From: Andreprevotia lacus DSM 23236
GTDB taxonomy: Bacteria; Pseudomonadota; Gammaproteobacteria; Burkholderiales; Chitinibacteraceae
Reading direction: 5' to 3'
Length of the DNA stretch: 64,000 nt
Assembly (NCBI RefSeq): GCF_900176275.1
Contig: NZ_FWXD01000001.1
Location: forward strand, 285,588 to 349,587
Shown here: positions 55,045 to 64,000 of the stretch, piece after piece
Position numbering within the stretch: position 1 is the first letter of the stretch
Layout of the letters: each line of letters opens with the position of its first letter
The notes under the pieces: generated by a model
Databases searched by the model: none
Told to the model about the DNA's origin: nothing
What the model saw: the letters and a program-made list of their open reading frames with translations, nothing else
Position numbers and translations under genes: made by a program

Positions 55045-55077
55045 ATGTTTCGAACCCGTACCACTACCCCAATTTGA
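55045..55077 (+). CDS. putative threonine-rich leader peptide of thrS
   Basis: A 10-codon frame (MFRTRTTTPI) preceded by AAAGGA nine bases upstream, starting 22 bases after tRNA-Val. Four of its codons are Thr (ACC, ACC, ACT, ACC) and they lie in the 5' arm of a hairpin. It lies in front of an intrinsic terminator and the gene for threonyl-tRNA synthetase, so it fits a classic ribosome-stalling attenuator sensing uncharged tRNA-Thr. Translation is not proven. Confidence 0.55.
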   Translation: MFRTRTTTPI

Positions 55078-55117
55078 TGCAGGGTAGCCGTGCGCTGGTC
55101 AAACCAGAGCTTGATTG

Positions 55118-55149
55118 AAAAAAGTGCGGCTTAGCCCGCACTTTTTTTT
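55118..55149 (+). terminator. intrinsic terminator before thrS
   Basis: 12-bp stem (55118-55129 with 55136-55147) with a 6-base loop, then T run (eight T in total). Upstream of thrS by about 50 bases, so transcription from tRNA-Val would end here unless relieved. Confidence 0.85.
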
Positions 55150-55199
55150 CGTCCGTGCGGGACGCAGCAAAACAAAACTCACGAGAACAGGTGGCTGAC

Positions 55200-57104
55200 A
55201 TGCCGACGATTACGCTCCCCGATGGTTCCCAACGTCAATTTGACGCGCCCGTTACCGTAGCCGGCGTCGCTGCCAGCATCGGTGCCGGTCTGGCCCGTGC
55301 CGCACTGGCCGGCAAGGTGGATGGCCAGCTGGTTGATACCAGCTATCTGATCGACCGCGATGTGCAGCTGGCCATCGTGACCGAGCGCGATGCCGATGGC
55401 CTGGAAGTGATCCGTCACTCCACCGCCCACTTGCTCGCCTACGCGGTCAAGAGCCTGTTCCCGGATGCCCAGGTCACCATCGGCCCGGTCATCGAAGACG
55501 GCTTCTATTACGACTTCAGCTATTCGCGCCCGTTTACCCCGGATGACCTCGAAGCCATCGAGAAGAAGATGCTCGAGCTGTCGAAGAAGGACGTTCCGGT
55601 CGAGCGCTACGAACTGTCGCGTGACGAGGCCATCGCCTATTTCAAGAGCATCGGCGAGGCCTACAAGGCCGAGATCATCGAATCGATCCCGCAGGATCAG
55701 GTGCTGAGCCTGTACCGCGAGGGCGATTTCACCGACCTGTGTCGTGGCCCGCACGTGCCGTCCACCGGCAAGCTCAAGGTCTTCAAGCTGATGAAGGTAG
55801 CCGGCGCCTACTGGCGCGGTGACTCTAAGAACGAGATGCTGACCCGCATCTACGGCACCGCTTGGGCGAAGAAGGAAGACCTTGAGGCTTATCTGCACCG
55901 CCTGGAAGAGTCGGAAAAGCGCGATCACCGCAAGATCGGCCGTGCGCTCGACCTCTTCCACATGCAGGAAGAAGCACCGGGCATGGTGTTCTGGCACCCC
56001 AAGGGTTGGTCGCTGTGGCAGTCGGTCGAGCAATACATGCGTCGCCGTCTGAACAAGGCCGGCTATCAGGAAGTGCGTACACCGCAAATGATGGACCGCA
56101 GCCTGTGGGAGAAATCCGGTCACTGGGAAAACTATCACGACAATATGTTTGTGACCGAGTCGGAAAAGCGCACTTATGCCGTCAAGCCGATGAACTGCCC
56201 GGGCCACGTGCAGATTTTCAACAGCGATCTGCGCTCCTACCGCGATCTGCCGTTGCGCCTGGCCGAGTTCGGTGCCTGTCACCGTAACGAGCCGACAGGC
56301 TCGCTGCACGGCCTGATGCGCGTGCGCGGCTTTACGCAGGACGATGCACACATCTTCTGCATGGAAAGCCAGCTGATTGACGAAGCCAAGACCTTTCATG
56401 CGCTGGCGATGAGCGTGTATGAAGACTTCGGCTTTGAAGGCATCCAGATCAAGCTCGCGCTGCGCCCGGAAAAGCGTGCAGGTGAAGAAGCGGTGTGGGA
56501 TCGCGCCGAAGACGGCCTGCGCGAAGCACTGCGCGCCTGCGGCGTGGAATGGGTAGAGCTGCCGGGCGAGGGTGCGTTCTACGGCCCCAAGATCGAATAC
56601 CACATCAAGGACGCGATTGGTCGTTCGTGGCAGTGCGGTACCCTGCAGCTCGACTTTGTGCTGCCGGAGCGCCTCGGCCCCGAGTATGTGGCGGAAGACA
56701 ACACCCGCCAGCGCCCGGTGATGTTGCATCGTGCCATCGTCGGTTCGATGGAGCGTTTCCTCGGTATCCTGATCGAAAACTTCTCCGGCGCCTTCCCGGC
56801 GTGGCTGGCACCGACACAGGCGGTGGTGCTGAATATCTCGGAATCGCAGCGTGAATATGCGCAAAATATTGCCGCTCAGCTGAAAGCTGCAGGTGTTCGT
56901 GCAGAAGCCGACTTGAGAAACGAGAAAATTACCTATAAAATTCGCGAACATAGCTTGCAACGCGTTCCTTACCAGCTCATCGTGGGCGACAAGGAAAAAG
57001 AAGCAGGCTTGGTGGCCGTGCGCAGCCGCAGTGGCGAAGACCTCGGGCAAATCAGTCTGACAGCGTTCATGGAGCGTCTGCAGGCCGAAACCCCCAAGGA
57101 TTGA
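55200..57104 (+). CDS. thrS: threonyl-tRNA synthetase ThrS
   Basis: 634 residues, class II. Order: TGS domain (1-61), editing domain with HSTAHLL (His73, His77) for removal of mischarged Ser, catalytic core with the zinc Cys in [10 protein letters not shown] and motif 2 [17 protein letters not shown], and an anticodon-binding domain from about residue 530. ATG 55200 follows AGGTGG; the longer frame from 55155 is not family-like. First gene of thrS-infC-rpmI-rplT. Confidence 0.97.
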   Translation: MPTITLPDGSQRQFDAPVTVAGVAASIGAGLARAALAGKVDGQLVDTSYLIDRDVQLAIVTERDADGLEVIRHSTAHLLAYAVKSLFPDAQVTIGPVIEDGFYYDFSYSRPFTPDDLEAIEKKMLELSKKDVPVERYELSRDEAIAYFKSIGEAYKAEIIESIPQDQVLSLYREGDFTDLCRGPHVPSTGKLKVFKLMKVAGAYWRGDSKNEMLTRIYGTAWAKKEDLEAYLHRLEESEKRDHRKIGRALDLFHMQEEAPGMVFWHPKGWSLWQSVEQYMRRRLNKAGYQEVRTPQMMDRSLWEKSGHWENYHDNMFVTESEKRTYAVKPMNCPGHVQIFNSDLRSYRDLPLRLAEFGACHRNEPTGSLHGLMRVRGFTQDDAHIFCMESQLIDEAKTFHALAMSVYEDFGFEGIQIKLALRPEKRAGEEAVWDRAEDGLREALRACGVEWVELPGEGAFYGPKIEYHIKDAIGRSWQCGTLQLDFVLPERLGPEYVAEDNTRQRPVMLHRAIVGSMERFLGILIENFSGAFPAWLAPTQAVVLNISESQREYAQNIAAQLKAAGVRAEADLRNEKITYKIREHSLQRVPYQLIVGDKEKEAGLVAVRSRSGEDLGQISLTAFMERLQAETPKD

Positions 57105-57152
57105 CGCCCACGTCAGCCGCACGGTTTTTGTTTTACGACTTGGAGAAAAGAG

Positions 57153-57674
57153 ATAGCTGCTTCGGATAAAGAACCGCGCATCAATGGTGAGATCACCGCG
57201 CGCGAGGTGCGCCTGCAAGGTCTGGATGGCGAACAACTGGGTATCGTGAGCCTGGCGCAAGCCATGGCGCTGGCTGAAGAAGCCGAGGTTGATCTGGTTG
57301 AGATCGCCCCGACGGCAACGCCGCCGGTTTGTCGTGTCATGGACTACGGCAAGTACAAGTACGAGAAATCCAAGAAAGACCATGCGGCAAAGCTGAATCA
57401 GAAGCAGATCCAGATCAAGGAAGTGAAGTTCCGTCCTGGTACCGATGAAAACGACTACCAGGTCAAACTGCGCAACCTGATCCGCTTTCTCGAAGACGGC
57501 GACAAGGCCAAGATCACGCTGCGTTTCCGCGGCCGTGAAATGGCCCACCAGGAAATCGGCATGGCGCAGCTCAAGCGCGTCGAGGCCGATCTGGTCGAAC
57601 TGGCCGTGGTGGAACAACACCCGCGCCTGGAAGGCCGCCAGATGGTGATGATGCTGGCGCCGAAAAAGAAGTAA
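57153..57674 (+). CDS. infC: translation initiation factor IF-3 (ATA start)
   Basis: 173 residues. IF-3 prevents 50S joining and checks start-codon pairing. N-domain starts [19 protein letters not shown]; the C-domain holds [17 protein letters not shown] and [13 protein letters not shown]. No ATG, GTG or TTG lies before the conserved PRINGEI. GGAG at 57142-57145 is seven bases before ATA 57153, the likely start; a rare start is the hallmark of infC, where it allows autoregulation. GTG 57207 would remove part of the N-domain and is unlikely. Confidence 0.93.
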   Translation: MAASDKEPRINGEITAREVRLQGLDGEQLGIVSLAQAMALAEEAEVDLVEIAPTATPPVCRVMDYGKYKYEKSKKDHAAKLNQKQIQIKEVKFRPGTDENDYQVKLRNLIRFLEDGDKAKITLRFRGREMAHQEIGMAQLKRVEADLVELAVVEQHPRLEGRQMVMMLAPKKK

Positions 57675-57699
57675 GCGCGCCGCACTTTACGCAGGTAGT

Positions 57700-57760
57700 A
57701 CCGGATAGCGGGGTGGCGACAGCCCCCGCCAAGGCAGGTTTTTTCTGCCGGTTGTCGCAA
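57700..57760 (+). promoter_or_regulatory. structured leader of rpmI-rplT
   Basis: Nested stems GCGACA/TGTCGC (57716-57721 with 57753-57758) enclosing GGCAG/CTGCC (57733-57737 with 57745-57749). In E. coli ribosomal protein L20 binds the leader before rpmI and represses translation; this fold may serve the same role, by analogy only. Confidence 0.4.
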
Positions 57761-57845
57761 AAAATCGTGGTGCCAGGCCACTAAGTCCCCAATGCGAATG
57801 CGGCGGGGCGCCTGTTGCCTAATTTAACTTCATTAGGAGCATTCC

Positions 57846-58043
57846 ATGCCCAAGATGAAAACCAAGAGCAGCGCCAAAAAGCGCTTCAAGGTTCTCGGCG
57901 GTGGCGGCGTCAAGCGCGCTCACGCGTTCAAGCGTCACATCCTGACCAAGAAAACCACCAAGAACAAGCGTCAACTGCGCGGCACCAGCATGGTCGATCC
58001 GACCAATATGGGCCACGTACGTGCAATGTTGCCCTACGCGTAA
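57846..58043 (+). CDS. rpmI: 50S ribosomal protein L35
   Basis: 65 residues, highly basic: [20 protein letters not shown] at the N-terminus, [20 protein letters not shown] in the middle. Binds 23S rRNA near the exit tunnel side. Preceded by ATTAGGAGC. Confidence 0.97.
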   Translation: MPKMKTKSSAKKRFKVLGGGGVKRAHAFKRHILTKKTTKNKRQLRGTSMVDPTNMGHVRAMLPYA

Positions 58044-58059
58044 CTCAAGGAGATAAGAG

Positions 58060-58419
58060 ATGCCTCGCGTTAAACGTGGTGTAACAGCCCGCGCTCGTCA
58101 CAAGAAAGTACTCGCACTGGCCAAGGGTTACCGCGGCCGTCGCAAGAACGTATACCGGATCGCCAAGCAAGCGGTGATGAAGGCCGGTCAATATGCTTAC
58201 CGCGACCGTCGTCAAAGGAAGCGTCAGTTCCGCACACTGTGGATTGCCCGTATCAACGCGGCTTCCCGTGAGCTGGGTCTGGCGTACAGCCGCTTCATGA
58301 ACGGCCTGAAAAAGGCTGGTATTGAAGTTGACCGCAAGGTGCTGGCCGACCTGGCCGTGTTCGACAAGCCGGCATTTGCCAAGTTTGTTGAGCAAGCCAA
58401 GGTAAGCCTCGCTGCCTGA
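58060..58419 (+). CDS. rplT: 50S ribosomal protein L20
   Basis: 119 residues, very basic; early 50S assembly protein and, in E. coli, the autorepressor of rpmI-rpl[21 protein letters not shown] starts the long N-terminal extension and [20 protein letters not shown] the globular part. Starts 16 bases after rpmI and ends at a strong terminator. Confidence 0.98.
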   Translation: MPRVKRGVTARARHKKVLALAKGYRGRRKNVYRIAKQAVMKAGQYAYRDRRQRKRQFRTLWIARINAASRELGLAYSRFMNGLKKAGIEVDRKVLADLAVFDKPAFAKFVEQAKVSLAA

Positions 58420-58433
58420 TCGGCAAGTGCTTT

Positions 58434-58463
58434 AAAAAGGGAGGCTTTCCGCCTCCCTTTTTT
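58434..58463 (+). terminator. terminator after rplT
   Basis: 12-bp stem (58434-58445 with 58451-58462), 5-base loop, six T. Ends thrS-infC-rpmI-rplT. Confidence 0.9.
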
Positions 58464-58538
58464 ATTCTGCTGCGCCGCCGCGGCGGCCAGTACCGCGATG
58501 CATTACCCAAGTGCGCCTGCCGCAGGCGATTTGCGTAA

Positions 58539-59561
<1,023 letters not shown>

Positions 59562-59576
59562 GCCGGAGCGCACGCG

Positions 59577-61931
59577 ATGAAATTCTCTGAACAATGGCTG
59601 CGCAGCTGGGTCAACCCGGCGCTGTCGTCTGATGAACTGGCCCACCTGCTGACCATGGCCGGGCTGGAATTGGAAGAAAACGAACCGGCTGCGCCGGCAT
59701 TCACCAGCGTATTCGTGGCCGAGGTGTTGAGCACTGCCAAGCACCCGGACGCCGATCGCCTGAACGTCTGCAGCGTCAACGTCGGTGAGGCCGAACCGAT
59801 CCAGATCGTGTGTGGCGCACCAAACGTGAAGCCGGGCCTGCGCGTGCCGTGCGCGCGCATCGGCGCCGTGCTGCCGGGCGATTTCAAGATCAAGCAAGCC
59901 AAGGTGCGCGGTGTCGAATCGTTCGGCATGCTGTGCTCGGGCGACGAATTGGGCATTCCGGATGGCGTCGATGGCCTGCTGGTGCTGCCGGCTGATGCGC
60001 CGGTCGGCACGCCGATCCGCGACTACCTGCAGCTGGATGATCGTCTGCTGACGCTCAAGCTCACCCCCAACCGTACCGATTGCTTGTCGATCAAGGGTAT
60101 CGCGCGCGAAGTGGCCGCGCTGACCGGCAGCACGCAAAGCGCCGTCGAGATCAAACCGGTTGCGCCGCAGATCGATGCCGTGCGCAGCGTCACCCTGGGT
60201 TCGCCGGAAGCCTGCCCGCGCTACGCCGGCCGCGTGGTCAAAGGCGTGAACCAGGCTGCGCCGACGCCAGACTGGATGAAGCAGCGCCTGCTGCGAAGCG
60301 GCATCCGCTCGATTTCGGCCATCGTCGACATCACCAACTATGTGCTGCTCGAACAGGGCCAGCCCATGCACGCCTTCGATCTGGCCAAGCTGGAAGGTGG
60401 CGTGAATGCGCGCTTTGCAAAGCCGGGCGAGAAAATCACCCTGCTGAACGACAAGGAGCTGGTGCTCGAAGCCGACATGCTGGTCATTGCCGATGAGGTG
60501 AAACCGGTCGCACTGGCCGGTATCATGGGTGGCGGCCATACCGGTGTCGAAACCGGCACACAGGACATCTTCCTGGAGTCGGCTTTCTTTGCGCCGGGCG
60601 TGATCGCGGGCAAGGCGCGCCGCCTGGGCTTCTCGTCCGATTCGTCGCACCGTTTCGAGCGCGGCATCGATTTCGGCGCCTGCCGCGATGCACTGGAACG
60701 CGCCACGCAGCTGGTGCTGGACATTTGCGGCGGTCAGCCTGGCCCGGTCGTTGAAACCGTCGCCACCCTGCCGGCCCGCCTGCCAGTGGCGCTGCGCGTA
60801 TCGCGCGTGGCCAAGGTGCTGGGGCTGGCATTGCCGGCCGACGAGATCATCGCCATCCTGAACAAACTGGGTCTGGAGACCGTGCTGGCTGGTGATGTGA
60901 TCACCGTCACGCCGCCGTCGTACCGCTTCGACATCGAAATCGAAGAAGACTTGATCGAAGAAGTGGCGCGCGTATACGGCTATGACAACGTGCCGGTGAG
61001 CGCCTCGGTGGCCAAGCTGTCCATGCTGCCGCAGCCGGGCAATCTGCGCGGCAAGCATGTGCTCAAGGCCATTCTGGCTGCGCGCGATTATCAGGAGGCG
61101 ATCAACTACGCCTTCGTCGAGGAAAAGTGGGAAGCTGATCTGGCCGGCAACAGCAGCCCGGTCAAGCTGATCAACCCGATTGCCAGCCAGATGAGCGTGA
61201 TGCGCTCGACCCTGTTGGGTGGCCTGATCAATGGCCTCAAGCACAACCTGAACCGCCGCCACGAGCGCGCGCGCCTGTTTGAAGTGGCGCGCGTGTTCAA
61301 CGGTATTGCTGCCGATGCGCAGCCGGAAAAGATCGCCGGTCTGGCCTGGGGCACGCGTGAGGCAGAGCAGTGGGGGGCCGGTAAGGAAAAAGTCGATTTC
61401 TTCGACGTGAAGGCTGATATTGAAGCCTTGCTTGCGCCGCGCGTGGCCAAGTTCCGCCGTGCCGAGCATGTGGCGCTGCACCCGGGACGTTCGGCCGAGG
61501 TCATCGTCGAGGGCAAGACCATCGGCGTGCTGGGCGAGCTGCACCCGCGCTGGGTGCAGGAATACGAGCTGGGCAGCGCGCCCATCCTGTTTGAGCTGGA
61601 TGTGGCTGCACTGCTGGCGGTGCGCAAGCAGGCCAGCAAGCCGGTGTCCAAATTCCAGCCGGTGCGCCGTGATCTGGCGCTGGTGGTGGATGAGGCGCTG
61701 CCGGTGGCCGATCTGCTGGCCGCGTTTGCCAAGGTGAAATCGCCGCTGATCACGGGCATCGAATTGTTCGATGTCTACCGTGGCAAGGGGGTTGAAGATG
61801 GCAAAAAGAGCCTTGCATTCAAGGTGTTGATGCAAGATACTCAGAAAACGCTGACGGACGAAGAAGTCGAAAGCGTGGTGGCGGAGCTGATCCGCCGCGG
61901 GGAAGGATGCGGTGCTACGCTCCGCGCATAA
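59577..61931 (+). CDS. pheT: phenylalanyl-tRNA synthetase beta subunit
   Basis: 784 residues. Order: EMAP/tRNA-binding OB fold (about 40-150, [20 protein letters not shown]), B3/B4 editing domain ([18 protein letters not shown]), B5 domain ([17 protein letters not shown]), and the C-terminal ferredoxin-fold anticodon domain ([18 protein letters not shown]). Works with PheS and proofreads Tyr. ihfA follows after 23 bases. Confidence 0.97.
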   Translation: MKFSEQWLRSWVNPALSSDELAHLLTMAGLELEENEPAAPAFTSVFVAEVLSTAKHPDADRLNVCSVNVGEAEPIQIVCGAPNVKPGLRVPCARIGAVLPGDFKIKQAKVRGVESFGMLCSGDELGIPDGVDGLLVLPADAPVGTPIRDYLQLDDRLLTLKLTPNRTDCLSIKGIAREVAALTGSTQSAVEIKPVAPQIDAVRSVTLGSPEACPRYAGRVVKGVNQAAPTPDWMKQRLLRSGIRSISAIVDITNYVLLEQGQPMHAFDLAKLEGGVNARFAKPGEKITLLNDKELVLEADMLVIADEVKPVALAGIMGGGHTGVETGTQDIFLESAFFAPGVIAGKARRLGFSSDSSHRFERGIDFGACRDALERATQLVLDICGGQPGPVVETVATLPARLPVALRVSRVAKVLGLALPADEIIAILNKLGLETVLAGDVITVTPPSYRFDIEIEEDLIEEVARVYGYDNVPVSASVAKLSMLPQPGNLRGKHVLKAILAARDYQEAINYAFVEEKWEADLAGNSSPVKLINPIASQMSVMRSTLLGGLINGLKHNLNRRHERARLFEVARVFNGIAADAQPEKIAGLAWGTREAEQWGAGKEKVDFFDVKADIEALLAPRVAKFRRAEHVALHPGRSAEVIVEGKTIGVLGELHPRWVQEYELGSAPILFELDVAALLAVRKQASKPVSKFQPVRRDLALVVDEALPVADLLAAFAKVKSPLITGIELFDVYRGKGVEDGKKSLAFKVLMQDTQKTLTDEEVESVVAELIRRGEGCGATLRA

Positions 61932-61954
61932 CAGGTTGTACAGGGTTTAATGCA

Positions 61955-62275
61955 ATGACGCTTACCAAGGCTGATTTGGCCGATCTTCTTTTTGACAAGG
62001 TCGGCCTGAACAAGCGCGAGGCCAAAGACATGGTCGAGGCCTTTTTCGAAGAAATCCGCACCTCGCTACAGGAAGGCGACGTGGTGAAGCTGTCGGGCTT
62101 CGGCAATTTCCAGTTGCGCGACAAACCGCAGCGCCCGGGTCGCAATCCCAAGACCGGCGAAGAGATTCCAATCTCGGCCCGCCGCGTCGTGACTTTCCAC
62201 GCAAGCCAGAAACTGAAGGGACTGGTTGAACTGCATTATGCAAAGCGCCAGCAGCAACGTCGTACCGACATCTGA
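61955..62275 (+). CDS. ihfA: integration host factor subunit alpha
   Basis: 106 residues; DNA-bending HU-family protein that pairs with IHF beta. N-terminal helix region [42 protein letters not shown] contains the Pro-bearing arm, and [13 protein letters not shown] follows. The pheT-ihfA linkage is standard. Overlaps the MerR gene start by 38 bases. Confidence 0.97.
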   Translation: MTLTKADLADLLFDKVGLNKREAKDMVEAFFEEIRTSLQEGDVVKLSGFGNFQLRDKPQRPGRNPKTGEEIPISARRVVTFHASQKLKGLVELHYAKRQQQRRTDI

Positions 62276-62600
62276 TCTGCCTTCCATCCCGGCCAAGCGC
62301 TACTTCACCATTGGTGAAGTCAGTGAGCTGTGCGGCGTCAAGCCGCATGTGCTGCGCTACTGGGAGCAGGAGTTCACCCAGCTCAAGCCGGTGAAGCGGC
62401 GTGGCAACCGGCGCTACTACCAGCACCACGAGGTGCTGCTGGTGCGCCGTATTCGCTCGCTGCTGTATGAACAGGGCTTTACCATCAGCGGTGCGCGCAA
62501 CCAGCTTGCCCATCTGGGCGAGGACGAAGCCAGTGCCGTGGTGACCAATGCCACCGTGCGTGAAGAACTGCACGCACTGCTGGATTGGCTGCAGGCCTGA
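62238..62600 (+). CDS. MerR-family transcriptional regulator
   Basis: 120 residues. Winged helix: [26 protein letters not shown] followed by [19 protein letters not shown] (read as parts). A short dimerisation helix follows; no metal-binding cysteines are present near the C-terminus, so this is the small MerR type that usually follows ihfA. ATG 62238 is inside ihfA; other starts upstream are possible but less likely. Regulatory target unknown. Confidence 0.9.
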   Translation: MQSASSNVVPTSDLPSIPAKRYFTIGEVSELCGVKPHVLRYWEQEFTQLKPVKRRGNRRYYQHHEVLLVRRIRSLLYEQGFTISGARNQLAHLGEDEASAVVTNATVREELHALLDWLQA

Positions 62601-62630
62601 TCGCTCCTGCTTGATCGTGGTGCAGTTCAT

Positions 62631-62661
62631 CAAGAACCCGGCCTGGCCGGGTTTCTTGTTT
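62631..62661 (+). terminator. terminator after the pheST-ihfA-merR genes
   Basis: Stem of 12 pairs with one bulged T (62631-62642 with 62646-62658), then TTTT after one G. Lies 31 bases after the MerR stop. Confidence 0.75.
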
Positions 62662-62762
62662 TGCGGCTGGCGAAATACCGGTGCCTGTGGGGGGGCATTG
62701 CTGCCTGCCGATGCGGTTTCTGGTGTCTATGGCGTCTGCGGCCGGATTCCGGCCGGTGCGCC

Positions 62763-62793
62763 AGCGCCCTTGCATGGGGTTGCAAGGGGTCGC
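62763..62793 (+). repeat. partial copy of the tRNA-Pro anticodon arm
   Basis: 31 bases that match tRNA-Pro 62901-62930 at 29 of 31 aligned positions (one substitution, one inserted T), covering the end of the D arm, the anticodon stem and loop with GGG, and the start of the variable region. It lies 138 bases upstream of the matching part of the gene on the same strand. It is not a full tRNA: acceptor and T arms are missing. Confidence 0.8.
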
Positions 62794-62838
62794 CATGCGG
62801 TTTTTTGCGGCGACCAGCAGGCTGCAGTGACAACAATA

Positions 62839-62868
62839 TTGGCGCAAGCGGCGATGTGTGGTTATAAT
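62839..62868 (+). promoter_or_regulatory. promoter of tRNA-Pro
   Basis: TTGGCG (62839-62844), an 18-base spacer, and a perfect TATAAT (62863-62868), 12 bases before the tRNA, with a GC-rich discriminator region. Confidence 0.7.
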
Positions 62869-62879
62869 CGCCGCTCTCT

Positions 62880-62956
62880 CGGAATGTAGCGCAGCCTGGT
62901 AGCGCACTTGCATGGGGTGCAAGGGGTCGCGAGTTCGAATCCCGCCATTCCGACCA
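62880..62956 (+). tRNA. tRNA-Pro (anticodon GGG)
   Basis: 77 bases with CCA. Acceptor CGGAATG (62880-62886) with CATTCCG (62946-62952), discriminator A. The anticodon stem CTTGC/GCAAG and loop ATGGGGT give GGG at 62914-62916, reading CCC/CCU. Close to E. coli proL. Followed by a terminator and accessory DNA, as is common at tRNA insertion sites. Confidence 0.97.
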
Positions 62957-62961
62957 ATATG

Positions 62962-62998
62962 AAACGCCGAATCAGCTATGCTGGTTCGGCGTTTTTGT
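62962..62998 (+). terminator. terminator of tRNA-Pro
   Basis: Stem of about 15 pairs (62962-62976 with 62980-62994, one wobble), loop TAT, followed by T-rich GTTTTTGTTTT. Confidence 0.85.
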
Positions 62999-63160
62999 TT
63001 TGGCGGTTTCCCAAGCAAGGGTAGGGTTGCCACGGTATCGAGCCGCGTTGGCCAGACTATTGACGTTGCCAGAAGGGCTGCCGGGCCAAAGGCAGGGTAG
63101 GGGCGCGCGGTGATTCCCATACCGCGTGCTGCCTCGCCAGATCAGACCCGCTCGGTATTA

Positions 63161-63274
63161 GAGCCGCTAACAAAACCCTGCTGGCGGTGTATCGCTCACT
63201 GGCCGTACGGCCAGGTTCTGTCTGCGCTTCGCGTGCCTTGCCGGCACCGCTACACTGGGTTTTGTCAGCGGCTC
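63161..63274. mobile_element. short inverted-repeat element, MITE-like
   Basis: 114 bases. The 18-base ends GAGCCGCTAACAAAACCC (63161-63178) and its inverted copy (63257-63274) differ at one position. Inside is a perfect 16-bp palindrome at 63199-63214. No open reading frame of note and no clear target duplication. The ends resemble those of IS5-family members of the IS1031 type as recalled, so this may be a remnant or MITE; its sequence differs from the element at 13942. The rest of 62999-63522 shows only a possible hairpin at 63389-63395/63411-63417 with a T run and no gene. Confidence 0.55.
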
Positions 63275-63522
63275 CTGGTAGGGTGCAGTTGGCTGCCGGT
63301 TGCAGACCCGTGCCGCTTGGCATGGATCTGGCTACCGCTCATCGCCAGTGTGTTGTATGTAACACTGCAACTCAGTAAAAAGCCAAACACAGCAAAAGCT
63401 GTCTATACTCTTGCTGTTTTTTGTCGACATAAAAACAATTCTTTGCTAATGAAGCACTTCCCCCTTTTTTCCGAGCTTGGCACGGCGCGTGCCTGCGCCC
63501 GTTACACCCGCAGGGGTGGCTG

Positions 63523-63819
63523 ATGGGTGAGCGGCATATTGCCTGCGTCGGCGACCTCACCACCACCGGTGGCGTGGTGCTGCCGCACGGCGCCAATACC
63601 ACGCTGCTGTTCGGCCGGCGCACCGCCATCATCGGCGGCATGGCCACCTGCCTGGCGTGCAAGGGGGTAGGAACAATCGCCAAATCCGGCGGTGCGCGCC
63701 GGCTGATCGGCGATGGCAAAGAAGTTGCCCTGCATGACGACATCGTCCAGTGCGCCTGCCCCTCACCCCCCAAGGTGATCGCCGGCCAGCACGACAGCAG
63801 TTACACCGATCAGGCCTGA
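63523..63819 (+). CDS. PAAR-domain protein (type VI secretion spike tip)
   Basis: 98 residues with the PAAR fold: AACVGDLTTTGGVV-like N-terminus (seen as IACVGDLTTTGGVVLPHG), histidine and cysteine residues for the tip metal (LHDDIVQCACPSP), no C-terminal effector domain. PAAR proteins cap the VgrG spike. The following vgrG starts four bases after the stop. ATG 63523 follows AGGGGTGG. Confidence 0.9.
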   Translation: MGERHIACVGDLTTTGGVVLPHGANTTLLFGRRTAIIGGMATCLACKGVGTIAKSGGARRLIGDGKEVALHDDIVQCACPSPPKVIAGQHDSSYTDQA

Positions 63820-63823
63820 CACC

Positions 63824-64000
63824 ATGTCCCGTACCCTCAGCGTTGCCAGCCCCGCCATCCCGCTCGCCAACGGCGAACCCACCCTGGTCCCCACCGTGGT
63901 GCGCGGCCGCGATGGCATCAACCAGCTGCACCAGTACGACATCACGCTGATCACCCCGGATACGGTCAACCCCGAGCACTTCCTCGAAGCCAATGCCTCG
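63824..64000 (+). CDS. vgrG: type VI secretion tip protein VgrG, N-terminal part (runs off the right edge)
   Basis: 59 residues are visible, starting SRTLSVASPAIPL and continuing RGRDGINQLHQYDITLITPD, which fits the N-terminal phage gp27-like domain of VgrG (the R..G.NQLHQYD region and following strand). The preceding PAAR gene supports the call. The frame is open to the last base. Confidence 0.75.
   Translation, partial: MSRTLSVASPAIPLANGEPTLVPTVVRGRDGINQLHQYDITLITPDTVNPEHFLEANAS

Larger units (their letters stand above)
55023..55149 (+). promoter_or_regulatory. thrS leader: attenuator with competing stems
   Basis: Elements: leader peptide (55045-55077); hairpin CTACCC (55064-55069) with GGGTAG (55082-55087), the 5' arm lying over Thr codons; hairpin CTGGT/ACCAG (55095-55099/55103-55107); long-range pair TCAAGCTC (55037-55044) with GAGCTTGA (55107-55114); intrinsic terminator at 55118-55149. 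The segments AGCCG (55086-55090) and GTGCG (55090-55094) can pair with the 5' and 3' arms of the terminator, a possible antiterminator. Confidence 0.6.

Noticed and set aside
62763..62793. A second tRNA-Pro gene
   Set aside because: Only the anticodon arm and its edges are present; no acceptor, T arm or promoter.

Overview
The window looks like a chromosomal segment of a high-GC betaproteobacterium, most likely of the order Neisseriales (Chromobacteriaceae or Chitinibacteraceae type). The pointers are the orders carA-carB-greA-DUF4149-yhbY/rlmE-ftsH-folP-glmM and tpiA-secG-tRNA-Leu-nuoA..N-DUF2818, together with DUF1841, the lptM/cyaY pair and hemE-priA-argS. This rests on gene order and protein signatures recalled from knowledge; genus was not determined.

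Layout. 1-5.8 kb: the end of an ABC exporter, hemE, an AT-rich gap with two consensus DnaA boxes, priA and argS. 5.8-11.5 kb: accessory genes (a 938-residue secreted kelch/BACON-like/PPC protein, a small exported protein, an exported YdjC/ChbG-like deacetylase, a methyltransferase, a 72-residue unknown). 11.5-20.7 kb: glnB, a ComEA-like protein, hpnC, a thermonuclease, a MITE-like element, a small membrane protein, lptM, cyaY, a YqaA-family gene with a non-standard start, a BepA-like protease, DUF1841, glutathione peroxidase, a membrane C13 peptidase, and a TetR regulator divergent from a SnoaL-like gene. 20.7-31.8 kb: carAB, greA, DUF4149, yhbY, rlmE, ftsH, folP, glmM. 31.8-34.7 kb: an accessory pocket (AraC-VOC-membrane protein cassette, arsC, a lone GNA-type lectin). 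34.7-38.5 kb: pstSCAB on the minus strand. 38.6-54.9 kb: tpiA, secG, tRNA-Leu(GAG), the complete 14-gene complex I operon and a DUF2818 gene. 54.9-62.6 kb: tRNA-Val(GAC), a putative threonine attenuator, thrS, infC, rpmI, rplT, pheS, pheT, ihfA and a MerR regulator. 62.6-64 kb: tRNA-Pro(GGG) with a partial copy of its anticodon arm upstream, a second short inverted-repeat element, then a PAAR gene and the start of vgrG (type VI secretion tip).

Most of the window is core biosynthesis, respiration and translation in long co-directional operons. The less ordinary signals are mostly non-coding: a Thr-codon leader peptide plus terminator ahead of thrS, two MITE-like elements, a tRNA-Pro fragment, an origin-like gap between hemE and priA, stem-loops ahead of carA and rpmI, and non-AUG starts (ATA for infC, probably ATT for yqaA, TTG for the kelch and BepA-like genes). 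No CRISPR array, rRNA gene or intact insertion sequence was seen.
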